Below are positions 1-10,662 of a DNA stretch of 23,788 bases, in pieces (within the stretch, counting starts at the first letter, position 1; every line of letters begins with the position of its first letter). The notes under the pieces are model-generated. The model saw only the letters and a program-made list of their open reading frames with translations, did no database searches and was not told the origin of the DNA. The position numbers and the translations under genes are program-made. Source of the DNA: Pelargonium nanum (taxonomy: Eukaryota; Streptophyta; Magnoliopsida; Geraniales; Geraniaceae). Location of the stretch: positions 1 to 23,788 of the forward strand of contig JAYMTF010001380.1 of NCBI GenBank assembly GCA_036897485.1, in the 5' to 3' direction.

Positions 1-75
1 CAAAATCTTAACTGCTTATATATCATTTTGTATGATATATCATACAAATTGAAGGATAAACGAAGAAGATTTTCC

Positions 76-102
76 CGTGCAACGCACGAAGTCAACATCT
101 AG
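76..102 (+). mobile_element. Helitron-like 3' terminus (element extends left of the window)
   Basis: A short hairpin with stem CGTGC (76-80), loop AAC and stem GCACG (84-88) is followed 10 nt later by CTAG (99-102) and then a T. Helitrons end in a 16-20 nt hairpin about 10-12 nt upstream of CTRR and insert between A and T, so this matches the 3' end of a non-autonomous plant Helitron. The 5' end (TC) would lie outside the window, so neither length nor family can be given. A chance match is possible because the motif is short. Confidence 0.5.
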
Positions 103-463
103 TATAAAGTAAAAAGATTACACAAAAAGACGCAAGTCAAAACCTACTAAAATGTTGTTTAATTTTTTTAGTAGTGGAATCTCAAATCACTATGTATACC
201 CTCCTTATTCTCGTCGAATTGCGCTCGCCTCACGTAGGGGTGTTGATTTACTACCCTGACCCAATAACTCAAATCAAACCGAACACATGCATTACGATCT
301 GAACCAAATAGATTCCGTCCGGGCCATGTACTTGTGAATCAGTCTGGTCCGGTCCAAACTCGTATTGACCCGGACTCGACTAGTTATTTGACTTTATTCA
401 AATAAATATGGGAAGTTACTTATGTATCCCTATTGTAATTGACAATAAAGAAGTTGTGCAACA

Positions 464-627
464 GGCAGCTCTGATATCATGTTAAATTTTAATATTGGGC
501 TACATACAATGTTTTGAGATTTCTCTACTATAAGGTCAATCTTATTAGTAGAGTTTCACTTGCACCGTTATATGTAGCCTCTTCATCTCATATTTATCTG
601 ATGTGGGATATTTTACCCACTTCAACA
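464..627 (-). mobile_element. Short LTR plus primer-binding site (TRIM-like LTR relic)
   Basis: Read on the minus strand, 627 to 480 starts TGTTGAAGTGGG and ends TTTAACA, giving a 148-bp segment with the TG...CA termini of an LTR. It is followed directly by TGATATCAGAGC (479-468), which resembles TGGTATCAGAGC, the stretch complementary to the 3' end of initiator Met-tRNA that plant LTR elements use as primer-binding site. An LTR this short suggests a TRIM (terminal-repeat retrotransposon in miniature). I see no coding part and no second LTR copy on the internal side, so it is a partial, non-functional fossil. A related fragment lies at 21341. Confidence 0.5.
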
Positions 628-1490
628 ATGGCAATAGATCCAGTAGTCTGCCTTCGTGGCATGTAATATTATATTTTTGTGTTTGTGCAAAAATGATTCA
701 ATTATCATGTTTGCGCCTTCCGGTTTTGTAGTGTCATTCTCCAATCGCTATTACACACTTTTTTTTATATATATTATATATAATCAATACCACTAACGTC
801 TTAAGAGAGACACAAATTTGAGATCTCGAGTGACCAAGCATTGTAAAACACTTACCCCAATGATTGATGGTAGCTATTACAAACTTGTACAAACACAAAC
901 ACATATACTAATATTTTCATTAAACGTTTTGGATTTCATTTGATGGTATCAAGTTCGAGTCTCTTTACCCGCAGTATGAGGTGAGTTTTTGGCTTAAAAG
1001 AAAGAACCACCCACTTGTATAGCTAGAAAAAAAAAACTCACATAATTGCCTTAATTGTTTTTCTCTCATATATATCATGAATGAAGAGAGAAAGAAAACC
1101 AAACAAGAAAAGGAAAGGAATTCATCTACCGAAAGAATTACCAAATATCATCTCAAAGTAATCCAAAAGAAAATTCTATTATGGGTATAAGATGTATAAT
1201 ATCAACCTTAAAATTCCAAATGATAAAGAAACTATAGAGTTTATTAAATAAATAAATAAAAACCAAATAAAAGAAAAAAAATACCCACACACCAAATATC
1301 AAGTATATTGCCCCTAATTTCTCTCAATATTGGTCTCCTCTCCATCTCTCTCTTTCCCTTTCCCTCTTTGAACCAAACCCCCCATAGAGCATTGCCTGAG
1401 CCCTTACACACAGAGATATAGATATACCCAAAACACATATCTGACTCATTCATGGTTTTGTCCATTAAAAATTGAAACTTTTTCATATCC

Positions 1491-1610
1491 ATGTCCTCAC
1501 TCTTCTCTCTACAACAACAACAAGAACAAAAACAGACCCTTTTCTCTGATTCCTCTCCAATGCACACCACCCATGATCTTCTCCATGTAAACTTCCTCAA
1601 ATCCTCTTGA
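1491..1610 (+). promoter_or_regulatory. Upstream ORFs in the presumed 5' leader of the DDR4-like gene
   Basis: An ATG at 1491 opens a 39-codon reading frame that stops with TGA at 1608-1610, only 11 nt before the main ATG at 1622. Nested in another frame is a minimal ORF of five codons (MIFSM, 1573-1590). A further seven-codon ORF starts at 1452 (MVLSIKN). The leader also has a CAA-rich stretch (1511-1531). Whether all lie in the mRNA depends on the transcription start; TATAGATA at 1417-1424 would put it near 1450. Start contexts are weak for the uORFs and for the main ATG alike. Confidence 0.4.
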
Positions 1611-1621
1611 TCTCTCCTCCC

Positions 1622-4600
1622 ATGTCTCTCGAATCGTCCCCTCCGATCCCCGGCGACCGATCCTCCCCAGAACCGGCCGCCACCGTTCCCGGCGACGCCC
1701 AGAACGGAAACCCCAGTTCGCAGAACGAACCACCGCCCGATACCCACAATGACGCACCCTCAACCGCCACCGCCACCACCTCTGCTCCGACGACCTCCAG
1801 GAGTAACCGCCCGGCCCGCGCGTGCACTATTAGGGCGGCGGCGAGGATGCACTCCGCTGCTGCTCCGGCGGTGGCGGAGCGGAGGCTGAAGCCGCCGGCG
1901 AGGAAGGAGCCGCCGCCGCAGGAGGTGGAGGAGTCGCCGCAGCAGCAGCAATGCAGCAAGATTGTGACCCCGCTTGTTGGACCGCCGGAGCCTTCTCAAT
2001 TGCCGCGGTGGACGCTCCGGTCCATGTGGGAGCTGGCTTCGGTTATCAATTTCTTGCATGTGAGCTTCGCAAAGTTGTGATCTTTGACAAATTTGGGGTT
2101 TTTATTTGGGTGTTCTAGGGCTTATGTGATTTTTGTGTCTTAAATGTGGTGCAGGTTTTTAGGCCCCTGTTGAATATCTCAGTTGAGTTCTCTGCAGAAG
2201 AGTTCGAGACGGCGTTGATGAACCCAAATGACACTTTGAGTGATATACATATGCCCTTGTTGAAGGTTGGTGCTTTGTTTTTGAACTCTCAAGTCACTTG
2301 AGACTTTTAGTTTCAGCTCTTTCTGATTTCATGCTCTCTCTATTTTGAAGTCTGAAGTTTGGATTTTTAGTTCTCTTATTTGTGTTTTTACTTTCCTAGA
2401 ACCTGTTTGAGAATTCTGGGTTTGCTTTGTTTGCCTTGCTTCATGGTAAGCATGTGCAAAGTTTGTTACTTTGCCGTGTTAAGGAAGCAGTTATGGCCTT
2501 GTGCGTTTCATCTTTGCTGCCAAACTGTAATGTAGAAACTTGTTAAAGTGTTGAAGGATCTGTATTTATATATTTGTACAAGAAATTAAAATGTTCGCAA
2601 TTCGTAAGTCTGACAAATCTTTAGCTAATCAAGGTTTCTGTTTTAATGTTTGAGTTGCCTTACTATGAGTTCATAACTGGCAGTAGTTTAAAAAAAATTA
2701 TCCTCTTGGATTGCAAGAAGTCTTATGTTGCCATAGTGCTATTTTTTTAACAATATGTTTAAACTTAGCTAGTCTTGAGAGCACTACCCAATCATTAACA
2801 ATATGTTTAAAGTGTTTCTGACTTGAATTTCCAAGTTAATGAATGGCTAACAAAATAGAGAAAAAGAAAGTAAATTGTAGTGTAGTTTAGTAGTCTGTTC
2901 CTAGTTGCTAGCTACCATGTATATGGGACAGCTTCTAGTTGCCTATATAGGCCAGTATGAAAACTGGTATATAAACCTGTATCAGTTTCTGCGGCCACTA
3001 ACGTAAATTTTATAACCGTTCACAGTAAACAGTAACACGCGTCATAGATTTGTGCAATTGTTTAATTTTTGGTGGGGATTATGGTGTCATGTAAGCTAGA
3101 CTGTGACCTACATCCGGGGAGTTTTGGACATATGAATTCTGAGCTGAAAACAAGTCTAGAGTCCTGCAAGACTGGTCTTGTAACTAAAGGACACCGGAAT
3201 AAATTTTGAGATTTGGAGTTAACAAAAAGCAAAGCTCAGCTTCTAGTTAACACCAATTTCATATTTTCTTACAGAACATGTGTCATGGATTTGTGCAATT
3301 GTTTGATTTTTTGTAGGGGTTACTGTAAGGTAGACTGTGTTCAACTTCCAGGGACTTTCCCAGGCATGAAATTTGTGCACTAGGATGGCTTTTATTTATG
3401 TATTTATTATTGTATCCTGACATAGTTTCACCAATATGTAACGGTGTTGTTTAAGGTTCCTCTTGGCATCTCTATGAGATGGCATTTATTTTTTGTGTAG
3501 TGACCTAAAAGATCTTAAATGTTTCATAGCCATGTGTCTTGGCCTCCTGGGGGATGTAACCTCCTGCAATATTGGTTATTTGGAAGGAAGGAAATCTTCA
3601 TATGATGTATGGTAATCGTTTGTGCTTCCATGACAGGGCTGTAACTGCTTTTATGTTCCATTCTTTAATTGATGTACTTCATTGAGTGAACCTATTGGAG
3701 TTATCAATTGATATTACTATATGCTTACTTTCTTGATCACATGTCTTTGAAAAGGAGAAAAAGATCAGCTGGGATGTTTTGTTTGGATCTTATATATTCC
3801 TAGATAGTATATTATCCATTTACTAATCCATTTGATATAACAGCTTAATATCTTATTAATTTAAAGCTTCTATATTGTCATAGAATCTTGTTCTTGTGGG
3901 TAGTGTTATTTGACTGAAGTGGCTTCCCCTTCCATCACCATCTTCTAGCTGTATGTACGTTTAGGACAAAGAAAAGCTGAGCACTTGTAGCTCTTCTTAT
4001 TTTTTTCTTAATTTGGTGGTGGATTGACCAGCTCAAAGTTTTGTAATATATTGATTTCTTAAGGTTACTAGCTCAGTGCAGTGCCATACTCTCAAATATC
4101 ACTAGCCCAAAAAAGAGAGAAGGAATATAGTGTGTGTGTGTTTCCTATGGTGGACATAAGGTCTTCACTGAATCATGTTCATTCTACACTTGGATCCCAA
4201 ATTTCCTTATAGATTGATGTTAGTGAAGTTTGTAGAAATTGCATGTATAAAGTATTTGTAATTTTGTTTTCATTTGTCATGATCTAAGGAGGTTATAGTG
4301 TCAGACTCTACATGTCAGTGTCATATCTATGTAGCTTTGAGGACTAGTACTATGTATGTTTTTCTTATCTTTTTTTTTATCTGGCCATTGATTCATGATC
4401 TTTGACGTTTTGTTTATAAATTTCCAGTTTACAGCAAGATTTGTTTGTGAATTTTGATATATTTATTTTCATCGTGTAATCATAATATGCTGTCTTAACT
4501 GGCTTTACTCATCAAATTTGGTTGATCTTTTATGTAGGCTATCCCACCTATTACAAGGATGGCACTTACACGCGATACCTGGGTGACTGTTTTATGCCGA

Positions 4601-7600
4601 AAGTTGAGGGACTGGTGGCATTGGGTAAGTTGGTCATTGTAGTTCTTTTCCGCCATACTTGAGAATATTATGGTTTGAATATATTGCCTCCGTTATGCAA
4701 ATCTGTCTTGGTATTTCCTGCAGGTTGCTGAGGGAGAACTGCCCATTGTTACTTCTCATGGGTGTGTAATTGTGATTTTTTTTATTGTGCTTTAAGATGT
4801 TAGCATGTTCCTTACTAATGTGTCATACGGTGTTATTTTTAAGGGCGGAGATAGAAGTATACAAGTCACTTGATCCAGGGGTCCGCGTGGTGATATTGAA
4901 AGCATTATGTGACATTCGTGTTGAGGTATTATCCTTTCTAAGAAAAGAAAGTAAGCCTTATGGCTTTTTGACTCCAAATAGTCACAATTTGGTCCTTGGT
5001 ATATCATTCAAGTAAACCAGAAATGTTATTTAGGAGTAAGAAATGATCAGTTGATTCAAGGATTGTCAATAGCAATATATTTGTGATTTTGATAGATTAT
5101 TTTATCTGAGACTTGGCTAATTTTTAACCTCAATTGCTGAGTTTGTCTTACGCAAGTCTTCTGACACAATATTCTCGTGAATTTGGTGGTGATGTTGTTT
5201 TGCACCATGTAGACCTTTACTTTTCTCTCTTTTGGTCCCAGTCCATATGAATCAATTTGTAGTGTGTTGTTGGTGTAATAGTATTTATTTGTTGACATAT
5301 ATTAATTTTAATTAACTTTTTCTTCTTTCTAAATTATGGCAAATAAGTTTTTTTTAGAGTATTCTTAATGTAATTTTCCTGTACTTTAATTACTAATCTT
5401 AGTACAATAGTATTCTACTCTCATTTTTTTTAATACTGGCGGTTTGTGCTGGACATTATCGCATGCCTTAGTAGGTTAAGGAAATGGAAGATTATAAGTT
5501 ATATTATTCCCAAAATCTCTAGTTATGTTACAGACGTAAATGTGAGTAATCATATTGTGACCACAGATATATCTATAAAACCTCTTTGTTTCATAGTTAC
5601 TTTGAATCTATTCCTGCTCTCCAGATCTCCTCAATGGCATCCGTGCATTTTGAGCTTGCAAACTGATTTCTAATTAATGTCAACTATTTTGCTATGCTTC
5701 TACATTCATACAAGTTGTTGAAATGACTTTACAGCAAGATGATATCCGAAGTTATATTGACAATTCACTAAAACATGGCGTCCAACCATCCGCATTTCGT
5801 AAAGAGCGTGTTGGGGGTGATTCACAAGGAATTAATTACTGGTACTGTTGTACTGCCCTTTTGGTTCAGATTTCATCTTTATGCTTTTTCTTTATTTTAC
5901 CTGTTTCAAGACCAGGAGTGCCCCCAAGCATGTTTCTGATTGATAAGTAGAAATTGTATAATATTTCCGTGGGCTATATGTTTTGCTTTATTGTGTAGCA
6001 TGAGTTATATAACCTATGCGTGTAATTTGCTGCAGGTATGAAGATGATCCAATAATGGGTCATCGATTGTATCGGGAGATACGGAAAGTTGAGAAAGTTG
6101 AGGTGAAGAAAGGGAAGACAAAGGGTTCCCAGATCCTTCCTTCTGCTACATACCAATGGGAAACAGTTGCAACCAATTTTGATGAGTTTCAAGATGTTTC
6201 TGTAAGTTACTTAACTGGTTTGACCATGTGTATGCGCTCTGGTCATTGAATCTATTACAAGTGCTACCAAATGATTCTACAGTTTAGATTGTTTTTTCAT
6301 TTGTTTTATTTAAGTATCCCACGTTTAAAGAATGTGAAGTTAACAGCAACTTGATATACTATTTGAGTCCTCTACATGTTAGCTTAGGATTTTAGTTTGG
6401 GGTAAACTTTAACATCACTCAAGTTTTACCCTAACCGTCCATTAAATACAAAACTAATTACAAGTATATAACAAGTTCATCTTATGTGTTTCAATCGTTA
6501 AATAAGTGGGATTTGCATATACAGATTCTTTGGCCTTAAGCTAGATGTCTTATGGTTCTCCTGGGGCGTTTTGTGCTCTCTAAGGGCATTTCTGGGTTCT
6601 TAAAGTTTGACCTTGGAAAGTTTGAATGACTTTCAAGATTATATATTGATATTGATGTGATGACTGACGAGCTTTAATATTTTGACTGTGCTTGTAGTAT
6701 TAATTATTAGATTATAATTGGACTTACCCCACAAGGTTGCTGACAAGACTCAATACCTTAGAGCCATGCTAGTTTGGGCTTCTGCCCAGTGGCAGGGATG
6801 CTAGACATGCCTTTGAAGTTGTACATGAATAAATCCATGCATATATATAGTTAGTTATTGGTTGGGAAATGAGCAGGAGTCTAAAGCCTTAAGTTGCTTT
6901 GAACCTTTTCTGATGGAGAAGTAGCATCTGGGAGAGTAGATGGCAGCAAAAAATGGGTTTAACAATGTGGATGAGGTGCTAGAATATATGATGTATAGCT
7001 TGAGGTAGATTATCTGTAAGGTATCTGTTTTCCATTGTCGTGCACTTCTGCAGTTCCACATGACCGTTATCATCATCATTGGACAGGTTCATTGGTGGAT
7101 GTTGCAGTATTCAAACATTAACCTTTGCATTATCCTCAGTTCCCATGTTTTCAACGGAAGTATTTTTTCCTTCTCTGTCAGATTTTTTTCTTTGGTTCAT
7201 TGCCTTGCATCTCTCTCTCTCTCTCTCTATGCAAATGTTGAAGATGTTCATGTGATGGGCTTCTGAGCTCACGAAGTAATTATCTATTCATATTTCATAT
7301 CATGGTTCATGGACAATAGATCTTGGTAGATTGTAGAGAACTAGGTTCCCTAATTTCCAAGTATTTGTGTGGTGTTAACAAGTGTAGGCAGTAAAGCATA
7401 TCGATCTCATCTATGTTCTGTATTACCCATGTTGGAGAAGTAAAGTCTTTTTTCATCTTGTACACTTCTGTATCCCATGTCATGCCTGGTGCGCAATTCA
7501 GAACAATTTGAATTCTCATGCTGCCGTTTGTGATGCATTTTTTTTTCTTCTTCTGCTGCTCTTCCTGCGTTTGAACTAGTTGATCTGCTACTGCAGGAGA

Positions 7601-9839
7601 AACTTTTTACTAGTAAAAATAGGACAGAGGCTTCACTTGGCAAGAAGTTAAAGATTGACATGCTTCCTGAGATTGAGAGGGACCATAAGGTACTCAAAAC
7701 TGTTGGTGTACCAGGGCTGGGGTTTTATTCTCACTTTGTTCTTCTATAGTTCTTAATTTGTTGCATTTTTTTTAAATATCGATGCTTGCACAGAGGAAAG
7801 AGAAGCTGCTGAAAAAACAACACAGACAAGCTCTTCTTCTTGATAATTTCATGAATGTGGATGGGCTTGCTACAGGTCGTGCGCTTCGTGACAGAAAACC
7901 TGTCACATATACATTTGGTAAGAGCAAACTTCAACATGTTCAGAATTTCTCCTAAACTAGTTCTTCTGACCATTCAGTAAAATAGTTCTTGGCCACTTTT
8001 TGTACATTCAAACTCATCTGTTAACAAGAGTAAGATATACAGGTGAAAGGCAAAAGCTTGTTTATTTTAATGTATTCTCGCTTATTTCTTCATCTCTGAA
8101 GAATACGGTATCATTAGACCAATTATCCCCTGTATGTGTGCTTGTAAAGGATTTTCATAGAAAACTGGAAGGAATGTAGCTAGTGCCAAGTGTAATACAG
8201 GATATTAAATGTCCTGTTGACATGTCTCAGACGCCTAACTGTTGGTCATTTGCAATCCAATTAAGGTCTAATCTTCTGATGCAGTTCTTCCCGGATTTGC
8301 TTTCCCTTTAGCTTTGGTGTGATATGAAAATCATCATATCTGATCCCTAATCTTATTGGTTTACATTTCCTACCCATTGAACTTAAAAAGTCTCATCCTT
8401 ACTACACATGATTTTTACTCCAGAATTCTATTTTGCCAGTTTATTCTATCTATAGCCACATGTCCCATTTAATTATTGTCGAATATGTCCTATCCCGCGA
8501 GTCATGGATGTCCTCTATGCATCATGAGTTCCCAATTGGATTAATAGTGTAAAAGAGAGTTGGGAATTGAAACTTATGTCTCTTGTTGGTTCTATCAGCT
8601 GCACATACCACTGTCGATGTTTCTTATATGAAATGTAGATACATGGGAATCTAATTATGGTGACACATGAACTTGCAGATGATTATGACCGGTCTATAAA
8701 CGAGGCAATCAAAATAACCAAGTATGCAATTCTTCTTTCAGGAATGCCTTTTTTTTGGGCTTGGATAAATTAATATTTCATGGAAAGTTCTTGTACAAAA
8801 TTATCTCTAATCTTTACATTAATGTCAGAAGGAAACAGCCATCTCCGGATCCTACTCAGAAAAGAGAATTTTCAAGAGTTGAAGTATCTACAAATGGTAA
8901 ACTGAGTGGTCCGTCACATTTCTCGCAACATGTTTCTTTTAGTGCATCTCCCAATTCACCTGATTACGATGATGTTGATGAAGATAATAAATCTGGGCCG
9001 TTGGATCGTAGGTACGAATATTTGCTCTTGAATTTCTTTTGATGGCTTATATTTAACGTTGCATTAATTACCACGTTATGACATGTAGTAACAGAAGAAG
9101 ACAGAGGCCTCAACGGTATTCAGAGAAAGAATTTGTTGAAGCAGTTTCAGATAATGACGCAGATTTCGACAGTGATGATGATATAGTTGGGGAGGCAGTA
9201 TACGATGAGGAGTATTTGAGGAAACGTAAACAGAGGAAGCTGTCCAGCAGCTCTGAGGGAGATGAAGAGTATCGGTGGGAAGGTGAAAATGCTGAGGAAG
9301 AGGAGGAGGAGGAAGAAGAAGATGACGAATCCTTGAGTGCAAGCGAAGATAGTGATGTGCCCCAAAAATTTAAGAAATTGTCGGGCCGGACTCGGAGGGA
9401 AACTAAATTAAGGTCAGTTGTTGATCTCCAGTCAGGTCTAAGACGTAGTAAAAGGGCCACCAGAAACCGTATTGATTACAAACAGCTTGAGTTCTCGGAT
9501 TCAGAAACTGAATCAACGAAACGTGAGAAGTTGAATGCATCAAATGAGCACTCAGATGCAAGTGAAAATGTAGAATCTTCAATGGGAAGTCAGGAATCTG
9601 ATGACACTGATGATGACCAGGAAATGAAAGTTGATCAGCCTGTTGAAGGTAACCCTGAGGCAGTAGAGAAAGAGCCAACTCCCACTCTGCCCGAGAAGTC
9701 AAATAGCCCGGGCCAAGATGAAGGTGAGGGTGGACAAAAAAGACGTTTCCTTGACTTAAATGAGATGGCCCCTGGTTCTGGTTTCGAAGATTGTCCGACT
9801 ACTGTAGTAAAAGATGATGATACGGCAGGTGACTTCTAA
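1622..9839 (+). CDS. DDR4: DDT domain-containing protein DDR4-like (12 exons)
   Basis: Putative nuclear chromatin protein. DDT-domain proteins bind the SLIDE region of plant ISWI remodelers (CHR11/CHR17) as accessory subunits. Exons: 1622-2059, 2155-2265, 4538-4624, 4724-4761, 4844-4925, 5735-5841, 6036-6201, 7597-7689, 7794-7917, 8679-8721, 8829-9011, 9089-9839. All introns are GT-AG and frames join cleanly to 740 aa. The N-terminus (1-125) is Pro/Ala-rich and low complexity. The DDT region spans about 128-190 (RWTLRSMWELASVINFLH, then VFRPLLNISVEFSAEEFE). A conserved block (DPIMGHRLYREIRK, YQWETVATNFDEFQDVSEK) follows. The basic stretch RKEKLLKKQHRQALLLDNF is at 375-393, an acidic run at 560-571, and LDLNEMAP near the end (712-719). 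The match to Arabidopsis At1g18950 is from memory. The ATG at 1622 is the first in-frame ATG downstream of the upstream ORFs; the next in-frame Met lies well inside the N-terminal region. Intron 2 is 2272 bp and intron 7 is 1395 bp. Exon 1 is GC-rich compared with the rest. Confidence 0.9.
2266..4537 (+). other. Long intron 2 of the DDR4-like gene, with a diverged direct repeat
   Basis: This 2272-bp GT-AG intron is T-rich on the sense strand and has no supportable ORF. It contains two related copies of roughly 95-105 bp, at about 3041-3136 and 3282-3388, sharing GATTTGTGCAATTGTTT and TAGACTGTG with small gaps between them. The words around 2925-2940 and 3237-3250 (CAGCTTCTAGTT) also repeat, so an old local tandem duplication is likely. 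No transposon ends were recognised. Confidence 0.5.
6202..7596 (+). other. Intron 7 of the DDR4-like gene, with a CT microsatellite
   Basis: A 1395-bp GT-AG intron between the exon ending EFQDVS and the one starting EKLFTSKN. It holds a (TC)n microsatellite at about 7210-7228 and a pyrimidine-rich stretch before the CTGCAG acceptor at 7591-7596. Nothing in it looks coding. Confidence 0.6.
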
Positions 9840-9890
9840 AGCTTCCCTCTTTGCTCGAAACCAAGGGTTGTAGTTTCTTCCAGGGAAGCT
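9840..9890 (+). promoter_or_regulatory. Stem-loop directly after the DDR4-like stop codon
   Basis: AGCTTCCCT (9840-9848) and AGGGAAGCT (9882-9890) are a perfect 9-bp inverted repeat that starts on the base after the TAA stop. Inside it, GAAAC (9857-9861) can pair with GTTTC (9873-9877). This would make a two-part hairpin in the 3' UTR. No function is known to me; it could be chance. Confidence 0.35.
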
Positions 9891-10662
9891 AAGTGTACGA
9901 TAATCAAATTTATAAATTTTGTGATAAGCCCATGGAAGTTGTCAGTGAGGTCTTCCACGGGGTATACTTGAAGCAACTATGTTTTGATGCAGTTCCTTCC
10001 GTGATTTGCAGCAGGGAGCAACAAGATTCCGAGAGTTATGTAGATTAGGTAGTCATTTTTTAGTATGTCTACATTCAAACAAACCCAAAGGATGAATGGG
10101 AATTTGTTGGGAGCTCTTTAGATTACCCAATTATTGTACAATAACTTTTAAATTAACTAATATTGTAACTGAAATTCGGCTTTAGATGTTCAAGCCCTGT
10201 AGTTTTTATTTCATGGTCATGGCAATGGTCTGCCTTCAGGTATCTGGGTTGGTTGGGTTCAATTTTAAATGAACAGGTCAGAAACTGTTTTCTTTATTGT
10301 AATAGAACCATCCTCCCTCAAAGCTGATTAATACTCCTTTTTCTGAGTCTGCAATTTTATCTTATGTGCAATGACCAGAAAATTTGGATTGTGTTCTACT
10401 GATTATTTTCAGGCAGGTATATCATATATGTATGTACGTCTTCAAGCTGTATTGGAGATTTCCCGTGATAAGGAAAGGTAGCTTGTGCACTACCTACATA
10501 TGGTTTGATTATGTTTCTTGCATATACAACAGATAACATGCAACTCATGGACTATACGATACGAATATCTCCATTGATGTATCATTTGCTGCCCGGAAAA
10601 TTTTTAGTTCATGTTCGAAGAATTATTCTTGCATACATAGTTGCATTGCAGTTTCACAGCAT
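9891..10662. other. Intergenic space between two convergent genes
   Basis: This holds the 3' UTRs of the DDR4-like gene (+) and the AAA-ATPase gene (-); the stop codons are 823 bp apart. No extra ORF, RNA gene or repeat is evident. I did not find an unambiguous AATAAA in the expected place for either gene, so polyadenylation sites are not assigned. Confidence 0.5.

Larger units (their letters stand above)
1..1490. other. AT-rich intergenic region upstream of the DDR4-like gene
   Basis: Apart from the Helitron-like end and the short LTR there is no gene I can support. 240-400 is a GC-richer patch full of CCGG/GACCC words, like the interior of some non-autonomous hAT elements, but I could not find paired ends. 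760-790 is a TA-rich run. 940-985 contains AGTTCGAGTCTC, similar to a tRNA B box, without a convincing A box. From about 1320 the sequence turns CT-rich (for example 1335-1370), typical of a plant core promoter or 5' leader for the gene that starts at 1622. Confidence 0.5.

Noticed and set aside
232-430. Possible hAT-like element starting TAGGGGTG
   Set aside because: No paired inverted end or target duplication could be located.
1607-1621. Extension of the DDR4-like protein to a TTG at 1607
   Set aside because: Not an ATG; the first in-frame ATG is at 1622.
1509-2059. Minus-strand ORFs opposite exon 1 of the DDR4-like gene
   Set aside because: Low-complexity Gly/Arg/Leu-rich shadows of a GC-rich Pro/Ala coding exon, with no conserved domain.
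9076-9702. Minus-strand ORFs opposite the last DDR4-like exon
   Set aside because: Ser-rich and Pro/His-rich reading of the acidic GAA/GAG-coded region; the plus strand is the conserved frame.
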